Below, one piece after another: positions 45,811-54,704 of a DNA stretch of 64,000 bases. The DNA lies in IMG/VR virus record IMGVR_UViG_3300009159_000064, positions 1 to 64,000 of that record. One strand, given 5' to 3'. Made by a program: the position numbers and the translations under genes. Within the stretch, counting starts at the first letter, position 1, and each line of letters begins with the position of its first letter. Under the pieces are notes generated by a model. That model was given only the letters and a program-made list of their open reading frames with translations, made no database searches and had not been told where the DNA came from. Source of the DNA: a virus.

Positions 45811-46389
45811 TCAAACTCTCCTGTCGTTTATACGAAGTTGCTGTGCCCAACGAGTGTCCGTTGAGTATAGATCCAGTTGCGTAAGTTTTTTAGAACTTGC
45901 TTTTTTACTTTTTTCATTCTTAGTATTATTGTTCTCTCTTATTTGGGTGACACTGGAGTCACTCAATATGAGTGTCTCTGGAGTCACCACAGTAGTGTCC
46001 CTGGAGACACCCCTCAGACCCCCAGTGTCTCTGGAGTCACCCCCATTAAGTAGTGCTTCTGCGGCTGCCGTATTGTACGTAATTACGTACACATTTGGCA
46101 TGTTCTTTCCGTATCTACCCATCTTTACAGTCTTGCGGATTACTCCAATTTCAACAAGTCTGTGCATAGCCCGAATAACAGTTCGGCGGTTATACCCAGT
46201 GTCTCTTGCAAGAACATCGTAAGTGGTAGATAAAGTTTGATCGTGAGTATTCATGTAAACAATTGCGCATGTCAAAACATGTAAAGCAACAGAATCCCCT
46301 TTCATATGTTTAACTACCCAACTAGGTATAGATACCCAAAATCCTCCTAGTTGTGTATTTTCTCCAGTGTGCACTTTTTTTATTCCCAT
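45811..46389 (-). CDS. Winged-helix replication-initiator-like protein
   Basis: A 192-residue protein. Residues about 25-105 form a winged helix: WVVKHMKGDSVALHVLTCAI, then TTYDVLARDTGYNRRTVIRA and LVEIGVIRKTVKMGRYG, the DnaD/phage O-type pattern of Rep proteins. The last 75 residues are polar and include a repeated SRDT element coded by four DNA repeats listed separately. It precedes (in transcription) a DnaC-like loader, DnaB-like helicase and primase, like lambda O-P. Probably binds the origin; the identification rests on fold pattern and context. AGAGG lies upstream of the ATG. Confidence 0.65.
   Translation of the reverse strand: MGIKKVHTGENTQLGGFWVSIPSWVVKHMKGDSVALHVLTCAIVYMNTHDQTLSTTYDVLARDTGYNRRTVIRAMHRLVEIGVIRKTVKMGRYGKNMPNVYVITYNTAAAEALLNGGDSRDTGGLRGVSRDTTVVTPETLILSDSSVTQIRENNNTKNEKSKKASSKKLTQLDLYSTDTRWAQQLRINDRRV
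45947..46041. repeat. Four iteron-like repeats in the initiator-like gene (origin candidate)
   Basis: Four copies of GTGTCTCTGGAGTCACC with small changes: 45947-45962 (GTGACACTGGAGTCAC), 45972-45988, 45995-46011 and 46025-46041. Spacing is 25, 23 and 30 bases. An AT-rich stretch (about 45899-45944, T-runs) lies directly beside them. The layout (iterons plus AT-rich tract inside an initiator gene, upstream of loader and helicase) is that of a lambda-type replication origin. Confidence 0.6.
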
Positions 46390-46431
46390 ATGGTTGTTTC
46401 CTCTCTGATAGTCATGTTATGCTCGTATTAC

Positions 46432-46457
46432 GTAAACAGTTCCCTTCTCCTGTTTAC
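46432..46457. promoter_or_regulatory. Inverted repeat GTAAACAG/CTGTTTAC upstream of the initiator-like gene
   Basis: Perfect 8-bp arms separated by 10 bases, 43 bases in front of the start at 46389. With the 46465-46479 repeat it looks like an operator region for the initiator-like gene. Confidence 0.55.
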
Positions 46458-46464
46458 TATTGCG

Positions 46465-46479
46465 AGTTACTTAGTAACT
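46465..46479. promoter_or_regulatory. Inverted repeat AGTTACT-T-AGTAACT
   Basis: A 15-base perfect palindrome, 76 bases upstream of the initiator-like start. Operator-sized; the binding protein is unknown. Confidence 0.5.
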
Positions 46480-46497
46480 GCGCAAGGTTCATATTGT

Positions 46498-46536
46498 GGT
46501 GGGGCGCTGGTTACCCTTCTTTATCGGCGCTCCACC
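46498..46536. repeat. Stem-loop GGTGGGGCGC/GCGCTCCACC
   Basis: Ten base pairs with one G-T wobble and a 19-base loop, between the stop of the 46550 gene and the initiator-like gene. No T-run follows on either strand, so its role is unclear. Confidence 0.5.
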
Positions 46537-46549
46537 CTGAACTACTCGT

Positions 46550-47179
46550 TCAGCAATATGCTGATTTGTTCAAGAACTCCAAAACAGTTTCTTTGTCTCC
46601 AACAACTGTGTTTGCTTCTTCACCATGTACTTCAGTAAGCACCCAGAAGCTTTTAAAGATCGTTGGGGCTACATCCTGTGTAGGTAAAGGGGTATCAGCT
46701 TTTGTCGCTTCCTGGGGCTTCCTAGGGGCCTCTGGAAGGTCATTAGCTTCTTGATTGCTTACTAGAAGCGGAACCAAGCCATTGCACAAATCAAGAGACT
46801 CCATGCCTAAAGAATTGGCATAGGTTATTAGCTCGTACACAAGAGCAGTAGGTTCACCAGTGCTCACTTCTTCGTCCCACAGAACAAGTACAGAAAAATG
46901 ACCGTATCCATCACAAGCGTCTTTAACAAGGTTGTCAACTTTAAGAACACGTTGAGCCGCTGCTTCTACTTTAGGGTGTACTTTCCCGTCTTCATGCATG
47001 ATAGAAAATTCAATCTCGTGCGAAATCAACCAATCTAAAACTCGTGCTTGACCATCAGTTGGCTTACCAGTCCACAGATAAACAAACTCATCTGCGATTG
47101 CTGAAATATCTGATAACCCAGTTTCAATGACATTAGCACTAGCGTTGCCTGTACCACCAATTATGTAATACCTTCTCAT
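46550..47179 (-). CDS. Hypothetical protein
   Basis: A 209-residue protein (MRRYYIIGGTGNASANVIET). The first 140 residues look like an alpha/beta domain of the DUF2493/SLOG-like kind (DEFVYLWTGKPTDGQARVLD, GHFSVLVLWDEEVSTGEPTA), where nucleotide binding would be plausible but no clear motif is complete; the rest is polar with PEAPRKPQEATKADTPLPTQ. Sits between the baseplate/membrane genes and the replication block. GGAG lies before the ATG. Confidence 0.6.
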   Translation of the reverse strand: MRRYYIIGGTGNASANVIETGLSDISAIADEFVYLWTGKPTDGQARVLDWLISHEIEFSIMHEDGKVHPKVEAAAQRVLKVDNLVKDACDGYGHFSVLVLWDEEVSTGEPTALVYELITYANSLGMESLDLCNGLVPLLVSNQEANDLPEAPRKPQEATKADTPLPTQDVAPTIFKSFWVLTEVHGEEANTVVGDKETVLEFLNKSAYC

Positions 47180-47195
47180 TTTATTCTCCTATTGT

Positions 47196-47450
47196 TTATT
47201 TTAAAGACTTGTGATGTGCCATATCCCCTAGATAAGTTACGCAACGTAGTACGGTGTGACAAAGCCCAGCAAGGGTTGCTATAACTAATCCACCAATCCA
47301 CATATTGTCAATGTCTACAATGAAAGAAGCTCCGTATGACATTGCAACTCCAGCAAGAACCTTAACCCAAGGCATTGCTTCTTTAGGCAAAAGTAAATCA
47401 ACAATTTGTAACACTTTGTAAACGGCTAGTGCACCTAGTATGTAGTTCAT
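47196..47450 (-). CDS. Small membrane protein (holin candidate)
   Basis: An 84-residue protein from the ATG at 47450 (AGGAGAAAC upstream). Three hydrophobic stretches: about residues 1-20 (ILGALAVYKVLQIVDLLL), 32-50 (KVLAGVAMSYGASFIVDI) and 53-72 (WIGGLVIATLAGLCHTVL), with a basic C-terminus (HHKSLK). A phage membrane protein right after the baseplate genes; a holin-type role is a guess, since no endolysin gene adjoins it. Confidence 0.55.
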   Translation of the reverse strand: MNYILGALAVYKVLQIVDLLLPKEAMPWVKVLAGVAMSYGASFIVDIDNMWIGGLVIATLAGLCHTVLRCVTYLGDMAHHKSLK

Positions 47451-49087
47451 GTTTCTCCTGGGATCCAATCGTAGTTAATTGCTGTGTCTATGGATGTGTC
47501 CAGTAGCATAGTGACTGGGAATAGATTTGGCAACAACCTAGTAATTGTTTCTTGAGTTTTTGTACGGTTGGGCGAATAAGTAGAATAAGATGCGTATTGG
47601 CTACCAGACCATTGATGATCTGCCAAGTTGTTTTGATAAACAAAACCGCCAAAGTCTGAGTCCCCATTAAAGAAGTTGCCGTAAGTATTAGGTTCTAACA
47701 TCCATTCTGATACCACTGTTGATTGCCCAGCACCTAGTCCAAGGATAAGTACTGGAAAGTACGTAGCAGTAGTTGATATGTTTGGGTTTAATATTACTTT
47801 CCTACCTGTAGGAGATAAGTTGGTTGCCACTACTTGATTAGTCTGAGAAGTTGTTGCCCAATTAGACCAAGAGGTAGATGCAGAAGCATATTGTGCTCCC
47901 CAAATAAAACCAGCAGAAGCTGTTGTGATTTGAATAGATGACCAGTATTCGGTGTCAGCTTTTATAGGAACACCAACTGTTGACAACAAGGAAAATTGAG
48001 CTGAGGCACTTCCTGTATTAGATACAGTTATGTATTTACCATTTTTGGTATAACTAACTGAAGCGGTCTGAGATGATAATTCCCATTTCTTAGTTCCAGA
48101 TTCTATTACAAATAAAGAGTCAGCAATAAGGTTTGCTTTGCCAGCATGCACATTAAATTTATAACGAGGGCTTGAAGTAGACTTAACAACGTCCACCTCA
48201 GATCCACTGATAGCAATTAAAGTCTGTTTAACAGCATCTAGCGTACCTTTACGTTTACGGTAATAAGTAAGGTCTTTAAGTAATTGCCTTACCCTTGATG
48301 TACCTAAATCTTGAGGGGTAACCTCTAATCCAAACATCTTTGATAGTTGTTCAATGGACTCAGCCTCAGTAACTTCTGGGTCATACTGCTTAACAACAGA
48401 ATCAATTAGTGTTCTAGTTCTATCAAACTCAAAACCAAATATATCTAAAAAGCGATATAGGTAGCCTCTGTTCAAACCTTCTGGGTCTGTGTCTCTTCCA
48501 TAGATGTCTTGTTGACGATGATTAGATGGGATACGACTCCACAGAGAATCCGTAGTTTGATGTGTAAAAGGAACTAACTCTTGTAATGTGGCAACTCTTT
48601 CATACCAATTAACTCCAGTGCTGCCAGTTCCATTTTGATTCCAATGCAAGAACAAAGAATAGTACGCCCACTGTCCAGATGGCAAATTAGTGTGAGTATA
48701 CGAAAAAGTAGTGTCACTAAATATTTGCCTTTTTATTAATATTCCATCAGCAACAGTTTCAGGTGCCCCAGTTGACGAATATACAATTACTACTCCTTGT
48801 ATATTTGTTTGTGTTGCTACATTTAATGCAGGGTTTGTTATTAAAAAGTTAGACCAGGATAGTTGTACTGAAGTATGAGTTGTAGCTATTGCCTCAAAAG
48901 CAGCTGTTACAACGAGAGCGCCAACTGGGGCTATGAAGCCATCAGCACGTAATGAACTATCACTATCAACACGTGTTAATCCTGTTGGAGCATCAGTTTC
49001 AGTTCCACGAACATAAGAACCAAACGGGTTAGCGTCAGGGCTAGCGCCTGTATCAACTCGTCGTATTCTAAAAGATTTATACGCCAC
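47447..49087 (-). CDS. gpI-like tail/baseplate protein
   Basis: A 546-residue protein of the tail protein I (baseplate wedge) type. Central landmarks: LWSRIPSNHRQQDIYG, YLYRFLDIFGFEFDRTRTLI, then EVTEAESIEQLSKMFGLEVT and YYRKRKGTLDAVKQTLIAIS, the signature region of P2 gpI-like proteins. The C-terminal 230 residues are beta-rich and may form a fibre attachment part. It follows gpJ-like and gp25 in the usual baseplate order. Start at GTG 49087 overlaps the gpJ-like stop. Confidence 0.85.
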   Translation of the reverse strand: MAYKSFRIRRVDTGASPDANPFGSYVRGTETDAPTGLTRVDSDSSLRADGFIAPVGALVVTAAFEAIATTHTSVQLSWSNFLITNPALNVATQTNIQGVVIVYSSTGAPETVADGILIKRQIFSDTTFSYTHTNLPSGQWAYYSLFLHWNQNGTGSTGVNWYERVATLQELVPFTHQTTDSLWSRIPSNHRQQDIYGRDTDPEGLNRGYLYRFLDIFGFEFDRTRTLIDSVVKQYDPEVTEAESIEQLSKMFGLEVTPQDLGTSRVRQLLKDLTYYRKRKGTLDAVKQTLIAISGSEVDVVKSTSSPRYKFNVHAGKANLIADSLFVIESGTKKWELSSQTASVSYTKNGKYITVSNTGSASAQFSLLSTVGVPIKADTEYWSSIQITTASAGFIWGAQYASASTSWSNWATTSQTNQVVATNLSPTGRKVILNPNISTTATYFPVLILGLGAGQSTVVSEWMLEPNTYGNFFNGDSDFGGFVYQNNLADHQWSGSQYASYSTYSPNRTKTQETITRLLPNLFPVTMLLDTSIDTAINYDWIPGET

Positions 49088-50885
49088 TAGTAGAGACTCC
49101 TCCACTAATTGTTACTGCTAGTTCGGTTAGTAGAAGTAATTCTGTGTCAGCTGCTTGCACACCTTGAACATTTGGAGATGCCGATGCTGTATCTATAACA
49201 CTGGAAGAACCAGTAGTAAACCTAGTTATGTTTGCGTAGTCAACACCGTCAACATTTAGTATAGTTCTGTACAGAGTTCCTAATGAAATTGTTTGACCAA
49301 ACGAAATATCGTCAAAATTAAATAAAGTTTTGATAGCAGTTCTTATGTTGTCTTCTACCAACTCTTGAACATAGCTAGGAAGAATGGCTACAGAACAACT
49401 AATCTTTGCTAAGGCAAGTACTACAGAAGGCATAACAACAGAGTTGACACCTATCATTTCACGAGGTTGAATGTAGTCGTAGATCAAATCTCGATACGTT
49501 GAATCTAGATACAAAGGACTAGTTGTCGGTGTTCCTGTTAATGTTCCATCATAATCATCTGGAGTGTTTAAGGCAAATATCTTAACTTGTGCATTCTTAA
49601 ACGTAGCAACAGATGAAACGCTAGCCGATGCAACACTGGCAGATGTTAGAGCGTAAGTAAAGGTATTACTTGTAGTTCCTGTTACTACATATGTACCATC
49701 AAACGTATCATCAACTCCAAACACTCCAACATACTCTCCATTTGAAAGAGAGTGGGTAGTAGAAGTAGTCAAGGTTGCAACAGTTGCTGTTTTTGCTTTG
49801 TTACTGATAACCCCTTGTTTTGCAACTGCTCCTGTAACTACCTTTGCTTTTGTTTTAGTAATACCTGGAACACGTAAAGTTAGTTCTTCATAATCTTGCA
49901 GAGAAACTGCTCTATCTTGAGATCTAAAAGAAGTTGGTATGTTTGCTTTTAGTGAAGTTATGCTCTCAGCGTTTGCTCCACCAAAAGCTCTCAAGGTGTT
50001 TGGGGTAATGACAATGCCATCGTAAGCTGGTCCATAAGCATTGGTTAAAGACTCAAAAGCGTTGACTGAGTTGGCTGGTACGTTACCCGCTGAACCTCTA
50101 CTCCTACGGTAAGTAATAGTTACGATTGCATTTACTGTAGGTATTTTTCCATGTACACCATTACCAAAATGCAATTGAATTGAATCGTCTGATTGAAGAT
50201 CGGCTGAGTAAACTTTATCAGAGTTAGTACTCTCTATTAAACGATCAACTTGAGAGTATCCAACAACTGCACCAAAAATTCCTTCAGCTACTGTTACATC
50301 AATAGAGTCTTTAACAATGCCAATTCTAGATAAAGTAAATTTTTGTGAGAGTTGCCCGTTGCTAGTAAAAGACTCTGTAAAGTTTTCGCCTTCAGTTAAC
50401 CGTAGGGTTGCTGAAGTTGCCTTAGCATATGTTGAATACCCAGAAATTGTAGTTCCGCTTGCATTAAAAGCTATTGCTGTGTTAGATGTGAACACTACTG
50501 GATCAGCAGTTTCTACTATGGGTTTAGCTAAAAATCTTGTGTTTGCTGGTATTAAAATAGGGTTTACATCTGTTGCAAGTGATGCAGCAGCATTTAAACT
50601 GATTGTAGTTTGAGCAGGAGTTCTCCCATGGGGGATGTAGTCTAGTAAACTTGCAATTGCTAAAATTGACGAACGTCGTGACGCTGTGTCTAAGAAAGCT
50701 TCTTTTGCTGCTTGATCTACATAGTAATGTAAGATGTCACCCATATAAGCAACTAAATCAACAAATAACATTCCAAAATCAGAATTGTCTCTTGATGACC
50801 ATTCTGGGAAAATAGAAGATGCACGTGCTAATAGGTCAGAGCGAATAGATACATAATCTCGGTTGGTGTAATCAAATGTGCTCAT
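49077..50885 (-). CDS. gpJ-like baseplate protein (T4 gp6-type)
   Basis: A 602-residue baseplate J-like protein. It begins MSTFDYTNRDYVSIRSDLLA, with the N-terminal wedge region PEWSSRDNSDFGMLFVDLVA and GDILHYYVDQAAKEAFLDTA, and further LRAFGGANAESITSLKANIP and RDRAVSLQDYEEL-like segments typical of the family. In contractile tails it forms the wedge core of the baseplate. Coupled to gp25 (four-base overlap). The middle contains low-complexity TATVATLTTSTTHSLSNG, a probable inserted domain. Confidence 0.9.
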   Translation of the reverse strand: MSTFDYTNRDYVSIRSDLLARASSIFPEWSSRDNSDFGMLFVDLVAYMGDILHYYVDQAAKEAFLDTASRRSSILAIASLLDYIPHGRTPAQTTISLNAAASLATDVNPILIPANTRFLAKPIVETADPVVFTSNTAIAFNASGTTISGYSTYAKATSATLRLTEGENFTESFTSNGQLSQKFTLSRIGIVKDSIDVTVAEGIFGAVVGYSQVDRLIESTNSDKVYSADLQSDDSIQLHFGNGVHGKIPTVNAIVTITYRRSRGSAGNVPANSVNAFESLTNAYGPAYDGIVITPNTLRAFGGANAESITSLKANIPTSFRSQDRAVSLQDYEELTLRVPGITKTKAKVVTGAVAKQGVISNKAKTATVATLTTSTTHSLSNGEYVGVFGVDDTFDGTYVVTGTTSNTFTYALTSASVASASVSSVATFKNAQVKIFALNTPDDYDGTLTGTPTTSPLYLDSTYRDLIYDYIQPREMIGVNSVVMPSVVLALAKISCSVAILPSYVQELVEDNIRTAIKTLFNFDDISFGQTISLGTLYRTILNVDGVDYANITRFTTGSSSVIDTASASPNVQGVQAADTELLLLTELAVTISGGVSTSGV

Positions 50886-51280
50886 AAAGAAGAGTCCTCG
50901 TTTAGATCAGATGGAATAAGTACTTGAATAATTGCTTGGCGTGTTCCAAATGTTGGAAGTTTGTACTCTACTGCAATATTAACAGTTGAGTCATCTAAGG
51001 AACTAGGTCCTAAGATATACATATTAGATATTTGCGCTCCAGAAATGTTTTTTTGCAAACCACTCAAAGCCTCTAGTTTAAATTCTTCAAAAAATAATGA
51101 ATCAAAATTTTCAAAAACTAAAGCGTCGGTGTTAGCGCCATATGATGGTGTCATTGGTCGCTCAAACATAGAGGTTAGTAAATAATCTGTAATCTTTTGT
51201 TTAATTATTTCGTCCGTGGTCTTAGCCGAGGCAAGCCTTCCAGAAGAATCTATTTGCATAGGTATTTTTAAAATTGACAT
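50882..51280 (-). CDS. gp25-like baseplate protein
   Basis: A 132-residue protein with the T4 gp25/GPW pattern: DEIIKQKITDYLLTSMFERP then MTPSYGANTDALVFENFD, and FGTRQAIIQVLIPSDL at the end. It forms part of the inner baseplate and primes sheath assembly. Located between the spike and gpJ-like genes as expected. Confidence 0.85.
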   Translation of the reverse strand: MSILKIPMQIDSSGRLASAKTTDEIIKQKITDYLLTSMFERPMTPSYGANTDALVFENFDSLFFEEFKLEALSGLQKNISGAQISNMYILGPSSLDDSTVNIAVEYKLPTFGTRQAIIQVLIPSDLNEDSSL

Positions 51281-51282
51281 AT

Positions 51283-51540
51283 TTATCCTTGAACTATGGG
51301 GTTGACATTTAGAATAAACATATTTGTGTATTCTCTACTATCAGTAGCAACAACTACTTGAGTTCCTATTGCAGGAACTGGCCATACTCCATCAACTTTT
51401 TGTCTACCAATAAAAGATATATCCAAAGCAATCTCTGGTCCAAATTTAGAAGGAATACGAACTTTGATCTCACCAGTAATTTCATCAGATGAAGAGACTA
51501 TGGCTCTGTGTATATACGGACCAAAAATTTCAGTATACAT
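51283..51540 (-). CDS. gpV-like baseplate spike OB-fold protein
   Basis: An 85-residue protein starting MYTEIFGPYIHRAIVSSSDE. The pattern GEIKVRIPSKFGPEIALDIS and GVWPVPAIGTQVVVATDSRE is the OB-fold N-terminal part of gpV/T4 gp5-type spike proteins; the spike tip part is missing, so it is a short version. Start placed at 51540 and overlaps the hub gene by 11 bases. Confidence 0.75.
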   Translation of the reverse strand: MYTEIFGPYIHRAIVSSSDEITGEIKVRIPSKFGPEIALDISFIGRQKVDGVWPVPAIGTQVVVATDSREYTNMFILNVNPIVQG

Positions 51541-52693
51541 GAGCAAACTCTCTTTCTGTTTTCCACAAGTTGTTAACAAGTATAGATTCAGGAGCCTCTT
51601 TGTAGATAGAGTCATTACCTATAACTAACGGTTCTTCATTAGTTGAATCGGTTTTTAACTTAAGTGTTGTAATGTAATGTTTATTATTGATATGATGTGT
51701 AGCTTCTTCAATAATCCAGTAGCCATCAAATTTAGAATCATATGGGCCAATATTTACTAATCGTCCAGGCATAGCGTTAGAAACACCTATTACAGATGCT
51801 GTTGCTACCATTGGGTAAGACTCTCTAGTATATTTTCTTACGTACTCTTTTAGAGAATCCTGAGTTGTTGTGTTTATTATAATTTCATTAACAAATTTAG
51901 TTTTAAACTTGCTTCCAAGACCACTGTTCTTATCTTGAGTAGATGAATAGGATATTTCTTTTCCTAAATTGTCTAAAGATTTAACTATCCAATCAGAGGC
52001 GTTGCCTTCTGGCGTAACTTGTCCAAAAACACCTTTAAACTCGTATATGTTTCCAGGAAGCCTTTCTGCGCCCTTAGCTCCATTTAAAGTTTGTAGGGGT
52101 ATTGCTGGAAGCAATTTAAAGTATGAAGAAAAAGAATCGTAGACATTTATATGTGTTCCATGCGCTGTGACAGTGTATCCAATTCTATTAGCTGCAGATA
52201 CAAGAAACTCCCAGTCACTAATTTCATTTTGGCTTAGTAGTGGAAATACATAAGTATTGTCAGGGACAGAATAAGAAAAACCGTACTTTTCTGCCATAAT
52301 AGATGTTAATTGTTTTATTGTTTTTTTCTCGTAAGTTTTGTTTTTAATAGCTTTCATTTCGTAGCTACTCCCAAAACAAACAACTTTAGCCATTTGAATT
52401 AATGAGTCATTCACTGTACCCATTTTTGTACGTGCTTCTATTTCTACATAGGCTACATACCCTGTAAATTGTATTAAATTTGCTTCGTTATTTCCAAGAA
52501 GTATTTTTACGGGTAGACCTATATAGGAGGTAACTGCAACACCAGGAAAGCCTGCATAAGTAATGGTAGCCATATCATGTTTATTCTCAGAAAAAGATAG
52601 GTCAACAGAAGCTATTTGAGAGTATGGTACTGTGCCTTGCTCTATAATCACATCTAAGATTGGAACTTCGGGAAAAGCATTTGAAAAAATCAT
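51530..52693 (-). CDS. Baseplate hub protein (gpD-like, late control protein D type)
   Basis: A 387-residue protein. N-terminal segment DVIIEQGTVPYSQIASVDLS and VTSYIGLPVKILLGNNEANL, then RIGYTVTAHGTHINVYDSFS and IGPYDSKFDGYWIIEEATHH match the pattern of phage hub proteins of the gpD/T4 gp27 type. It connects tail tube to spike. It overlaps the LysM gene by four bases. Confidence 0.8.
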   Translation of the reverse strand: MIFSNAFPEVPILDVIIEQGTVPYSQIASVDLSFSENKHDMATITYAGFPGVAVTSYIGLPVKILLGNNEANLIQFTGYVAYVEIEARTKMGTVNDSLIQMAKVVCFGSSYEMKAIKNKTYEKKTIKQLTSIMAEKYGFSYSVPDNTYVFPLLSQNEISDWEFLVSAANRIGYTVTAHGTHINVYDSFSSYFKLLPAIPLQTLNGAKGAERLPGNIYEFKGVFGQVTPEGNASDWIVKSLDNLGKEISYSSTQDKNSGLGSKFKTKFVNEIIINTTTQDSLKEYVRKYTRESYPMVATASVIGVSNAMPGRLVNIGPYDSKFDGYWIIEEATHHINNKHYITTLKLKTDSTNEEPLVIGNDSIYKEAPESILVNNLWKTEREFAHVY

Positions 52694-52935
52694 AGAGGTA
52701 TACGTATTATGTCGTTAGCTGTTAAATCAAAACTAAATTCTAATTGAGGATTTAAATCTAGTAATCTCCAATGCTGAGAACTGTCTCCATAAAGTTTAGC
52801 TGCTAATACCTCTATTGTGTCACCTGGTCTAACTATATAATTTTGCACAGATAGACTACTTTGATTTTTGCGTATAGCAATGACTGATCCATCGTCATTT
52901 ATTGCAGTGGTGTATCGGGAAAGGGAGTTAATCAT
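52690..52935 (-). CDS. LysM-containing tail protein (gpX-like)
   Basis: An 81-residue protein with a LysM-like segment YIVRPGDTIEVLAAKLYGDS and LLDLNPQLEFSFDLTANDII. It is the P2 gpX-like/gp53 tail hub protein between the tube adaptor and the hub. In contractile tails such LysM proteins link tube and spike. Confidence 0.8.
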   Translation of the reverse strand: MINSLSRYTTAINDDGSVIAIRKNQSSLSVQNYIVRPGDTIEVLAAKLYGDSSQHWRLLDLNPQLEFSFDLTANDIIRIPL

Positions 52936-54704
52936 GGAGCAGGAACTTTAAACGTAATGCCTCTAAATAAAACATTATCACCACATGCTACTTTTTGTTC
53001 AACATGAGCAGTTTGAGCTACTGGATAAGTTGTTCCATCAACTTCTAATTGCAGGTCAATGTTTAATTCTACCCAAAATTTGTCTTCAATAAATGGGCGA
53101 GGAATATTTGAATCAATTGTGCCATCTGAGTATAAACTCCATTTAGCATCTGCTTGCGAGCCAAAAATAGCTGGTCCTGGGCTTACTTTGCCAATAATGT
53201 GAGAAAAAATAGTCTTATTAAAAACTTTATATTGCTCAAACATTTTTCCACTGCCTACAGCTAGTGTTAATGGGTTTGCTTTCGTACCCCATTTGGCAAG
53301 AGCACTATCAGAAGGCGCTCCTGCAGTTAAGGTGTAGGGAGCAGGTGCGTTAATACTAGAAAATCCTCGTGTGCCATTAGAAGAAACATAAGAATGCCAC
53401 CACATTTTTATAGTCCCATTCCAAATAAAGTTGGCTGTTTTCCCTACAGCTTTATCTAAAGTATTATCTATAAAAAATTTACCTTCATCTGATACTAATA
53501 GTTGAAAATTAAAATTGTGTTCAGTTTTGTTTGTTGGTAGTATTATTTGTAAAAGACTAAGATCGCTACCATCATGAACTATTTTTGAATAAAGGTTTTT
53601 AGTTCCGTCTTTATTTTGTCTGTAAAGGGCTATTTGTGACTCTGATAAATTTGAAAGATCTGGTTCTGCACTGGAATCTGCTCCATCACCACTGAATCCT
53701 CCAACATTAGAAGTAAGCATTGTTTGTTTTTTAGCAAAACCAATGTACAGTGCTTGTATTTGCAAAGTAACTGTTGCTTGTGTTGGTATAAATGTGTTAG
53801 TAAACTTGTGAATATTTACCGAACTCTGAGTAACAAAACCTTCAACCATCATTAAATTAGATAGCATAATGCGCACTGGAGAAGGAACTAAAAAAGCTGT
53901 GTTCCCTATGTTTGGGTTGTTTTTAAGATCACCAGAATTTGCAGACCAGTAATCATTGCCAGTTTTTATGCTGTCCTCTTTATCCTGATCATCAGACTTA
54001 TCATTGTTTTTTGGAGGGTCTTTAGGGTTATTCTTTGCATTTCTTGCATTGGTTTCTACTATGTTCTGGAGAGTTGATATTGTTTCTTTATTTATTCCCT
54101 GACCAATAATAGAATCTAAAACAAATATGTCAGCAAGAACCCCTATCTGACAAACCCATGATTTGTCATAATCTGCAGTCATGTATTTTTGTACAGAATT
54201 CATGTCAAAAGCATCGGTGTTGACACGTTTAGATGTTTTAGTAGAACCACCTTTTGTATTGGGTAGATATGTTCCTGAAGCTACTTCCGCTTCTCTGTTA
54301 AACAATAACCTTAAAGTGTAGCTAGATTGTCCAGGAACGGGTACCGTCAATTGACCTGGATCTTGGTTAAAAAAGAATTGAGTGTTTATAGCGTTACCAT
54401 CAACAGTACGTTCAAAAGATTCTGGTTGAAATTGAAAGTTACATCGTCTATTTTTGATATCGCTAGCGTCCCCCATTTTAGCGTAGAACTCATTTAATCT
54501 ACGAATATACCCACGCACTGGTTGATATGTTCTATTACTCATTGTTCTTGCTGTTGCACCAGGCCAAATAAACGCTGGATTGTCAAGTTCCCCTTGTTGA
54601 GGTTCTTGTAGGTTTCCAGTAATTCTATAATTAGAAGAACTACTTGGTATTGTTTTTGAACTCTTTGCTTCTATTTGTCTTTCCCATTCATCAGCAGATG
54701 GCAT
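52932..54704 (-). CDS. Tail tube/baseplate adaptor protein
   Basis: A 590-residue protein (MPSADEWERQIEAKSSKTIP). The region around residues 275-325 (PVRIMLSNLMMVEGFVTQSS, then FIPTQATVTLQIQALYIGFA) resembles the tube or tube-adaptor proteins of contractile injection systems, and CNFQFQPESFERTVDGN near residue 90 belongs to the same pattern. A disordered Asn/Lys/Asp insertion (NPKDPPKNNDKSDDQDKEDS) sits in the middle. It lies between the tape measure and LysM proteins, the expected place for an adaptor. Confidence 0.65.
   Translation of the reverse strand: MPSADEWERQIEAKSSKTIPSSSSNYRITGNLQEPQQGELDNPAFIWPGATARTMSNRTYQPVRGYIRRLNEFYAKMGDASDIKNRRCNFQFQPESFERTVDGNAINTQFFFNQDPGQLTVPVPGQSSYTLRLLFNREAEVASGTYLPNTKGGSTKTSKRVNTDAFDMNSVQKYMTADYDKSWVCQIGVLADIFVLDSIIGQGINKETISTLQNIVETNARNAKNNPKDPPKNNDKSDDQDKEDSIKTGNDYWSANSGDLKNNPNIGNTAFLVPSPVRIMLSNLMMVEGFVTQSSVNIHKFTNTFIPTQATVTLQIQALYIGFAKKQTMLTSNVGGFSGDGADSSAEPDLSNLSESQIALYRQNKDGTKNLYSKIVHDGSDLSLLQIILPTNKTEHNFNFQLLVSDEGKFFIDNTLDKAVGKTANFIWNGTIKMWWHSYVSSNGTRGFSSINAPAPYTLTAGAPSDSALAKWGTKANPLTLAVGSGKMFEQYKVFNKTIFSHIIGKVSPGPAIFGSQADAKWSLYSDGTIDSNIPRPFIEDKFWVELNIDLQLEVDGTTYPVAQTAHVEQKVACGDNVLFRGITFKVPAP

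Noticed and set aside
47196-47450. Firm holin assignment for the small membrane protein
   Set aside because: Three hydrophobic segments alone do not define a holin and no endolysin gene adjoins it; listed only as a candidate.
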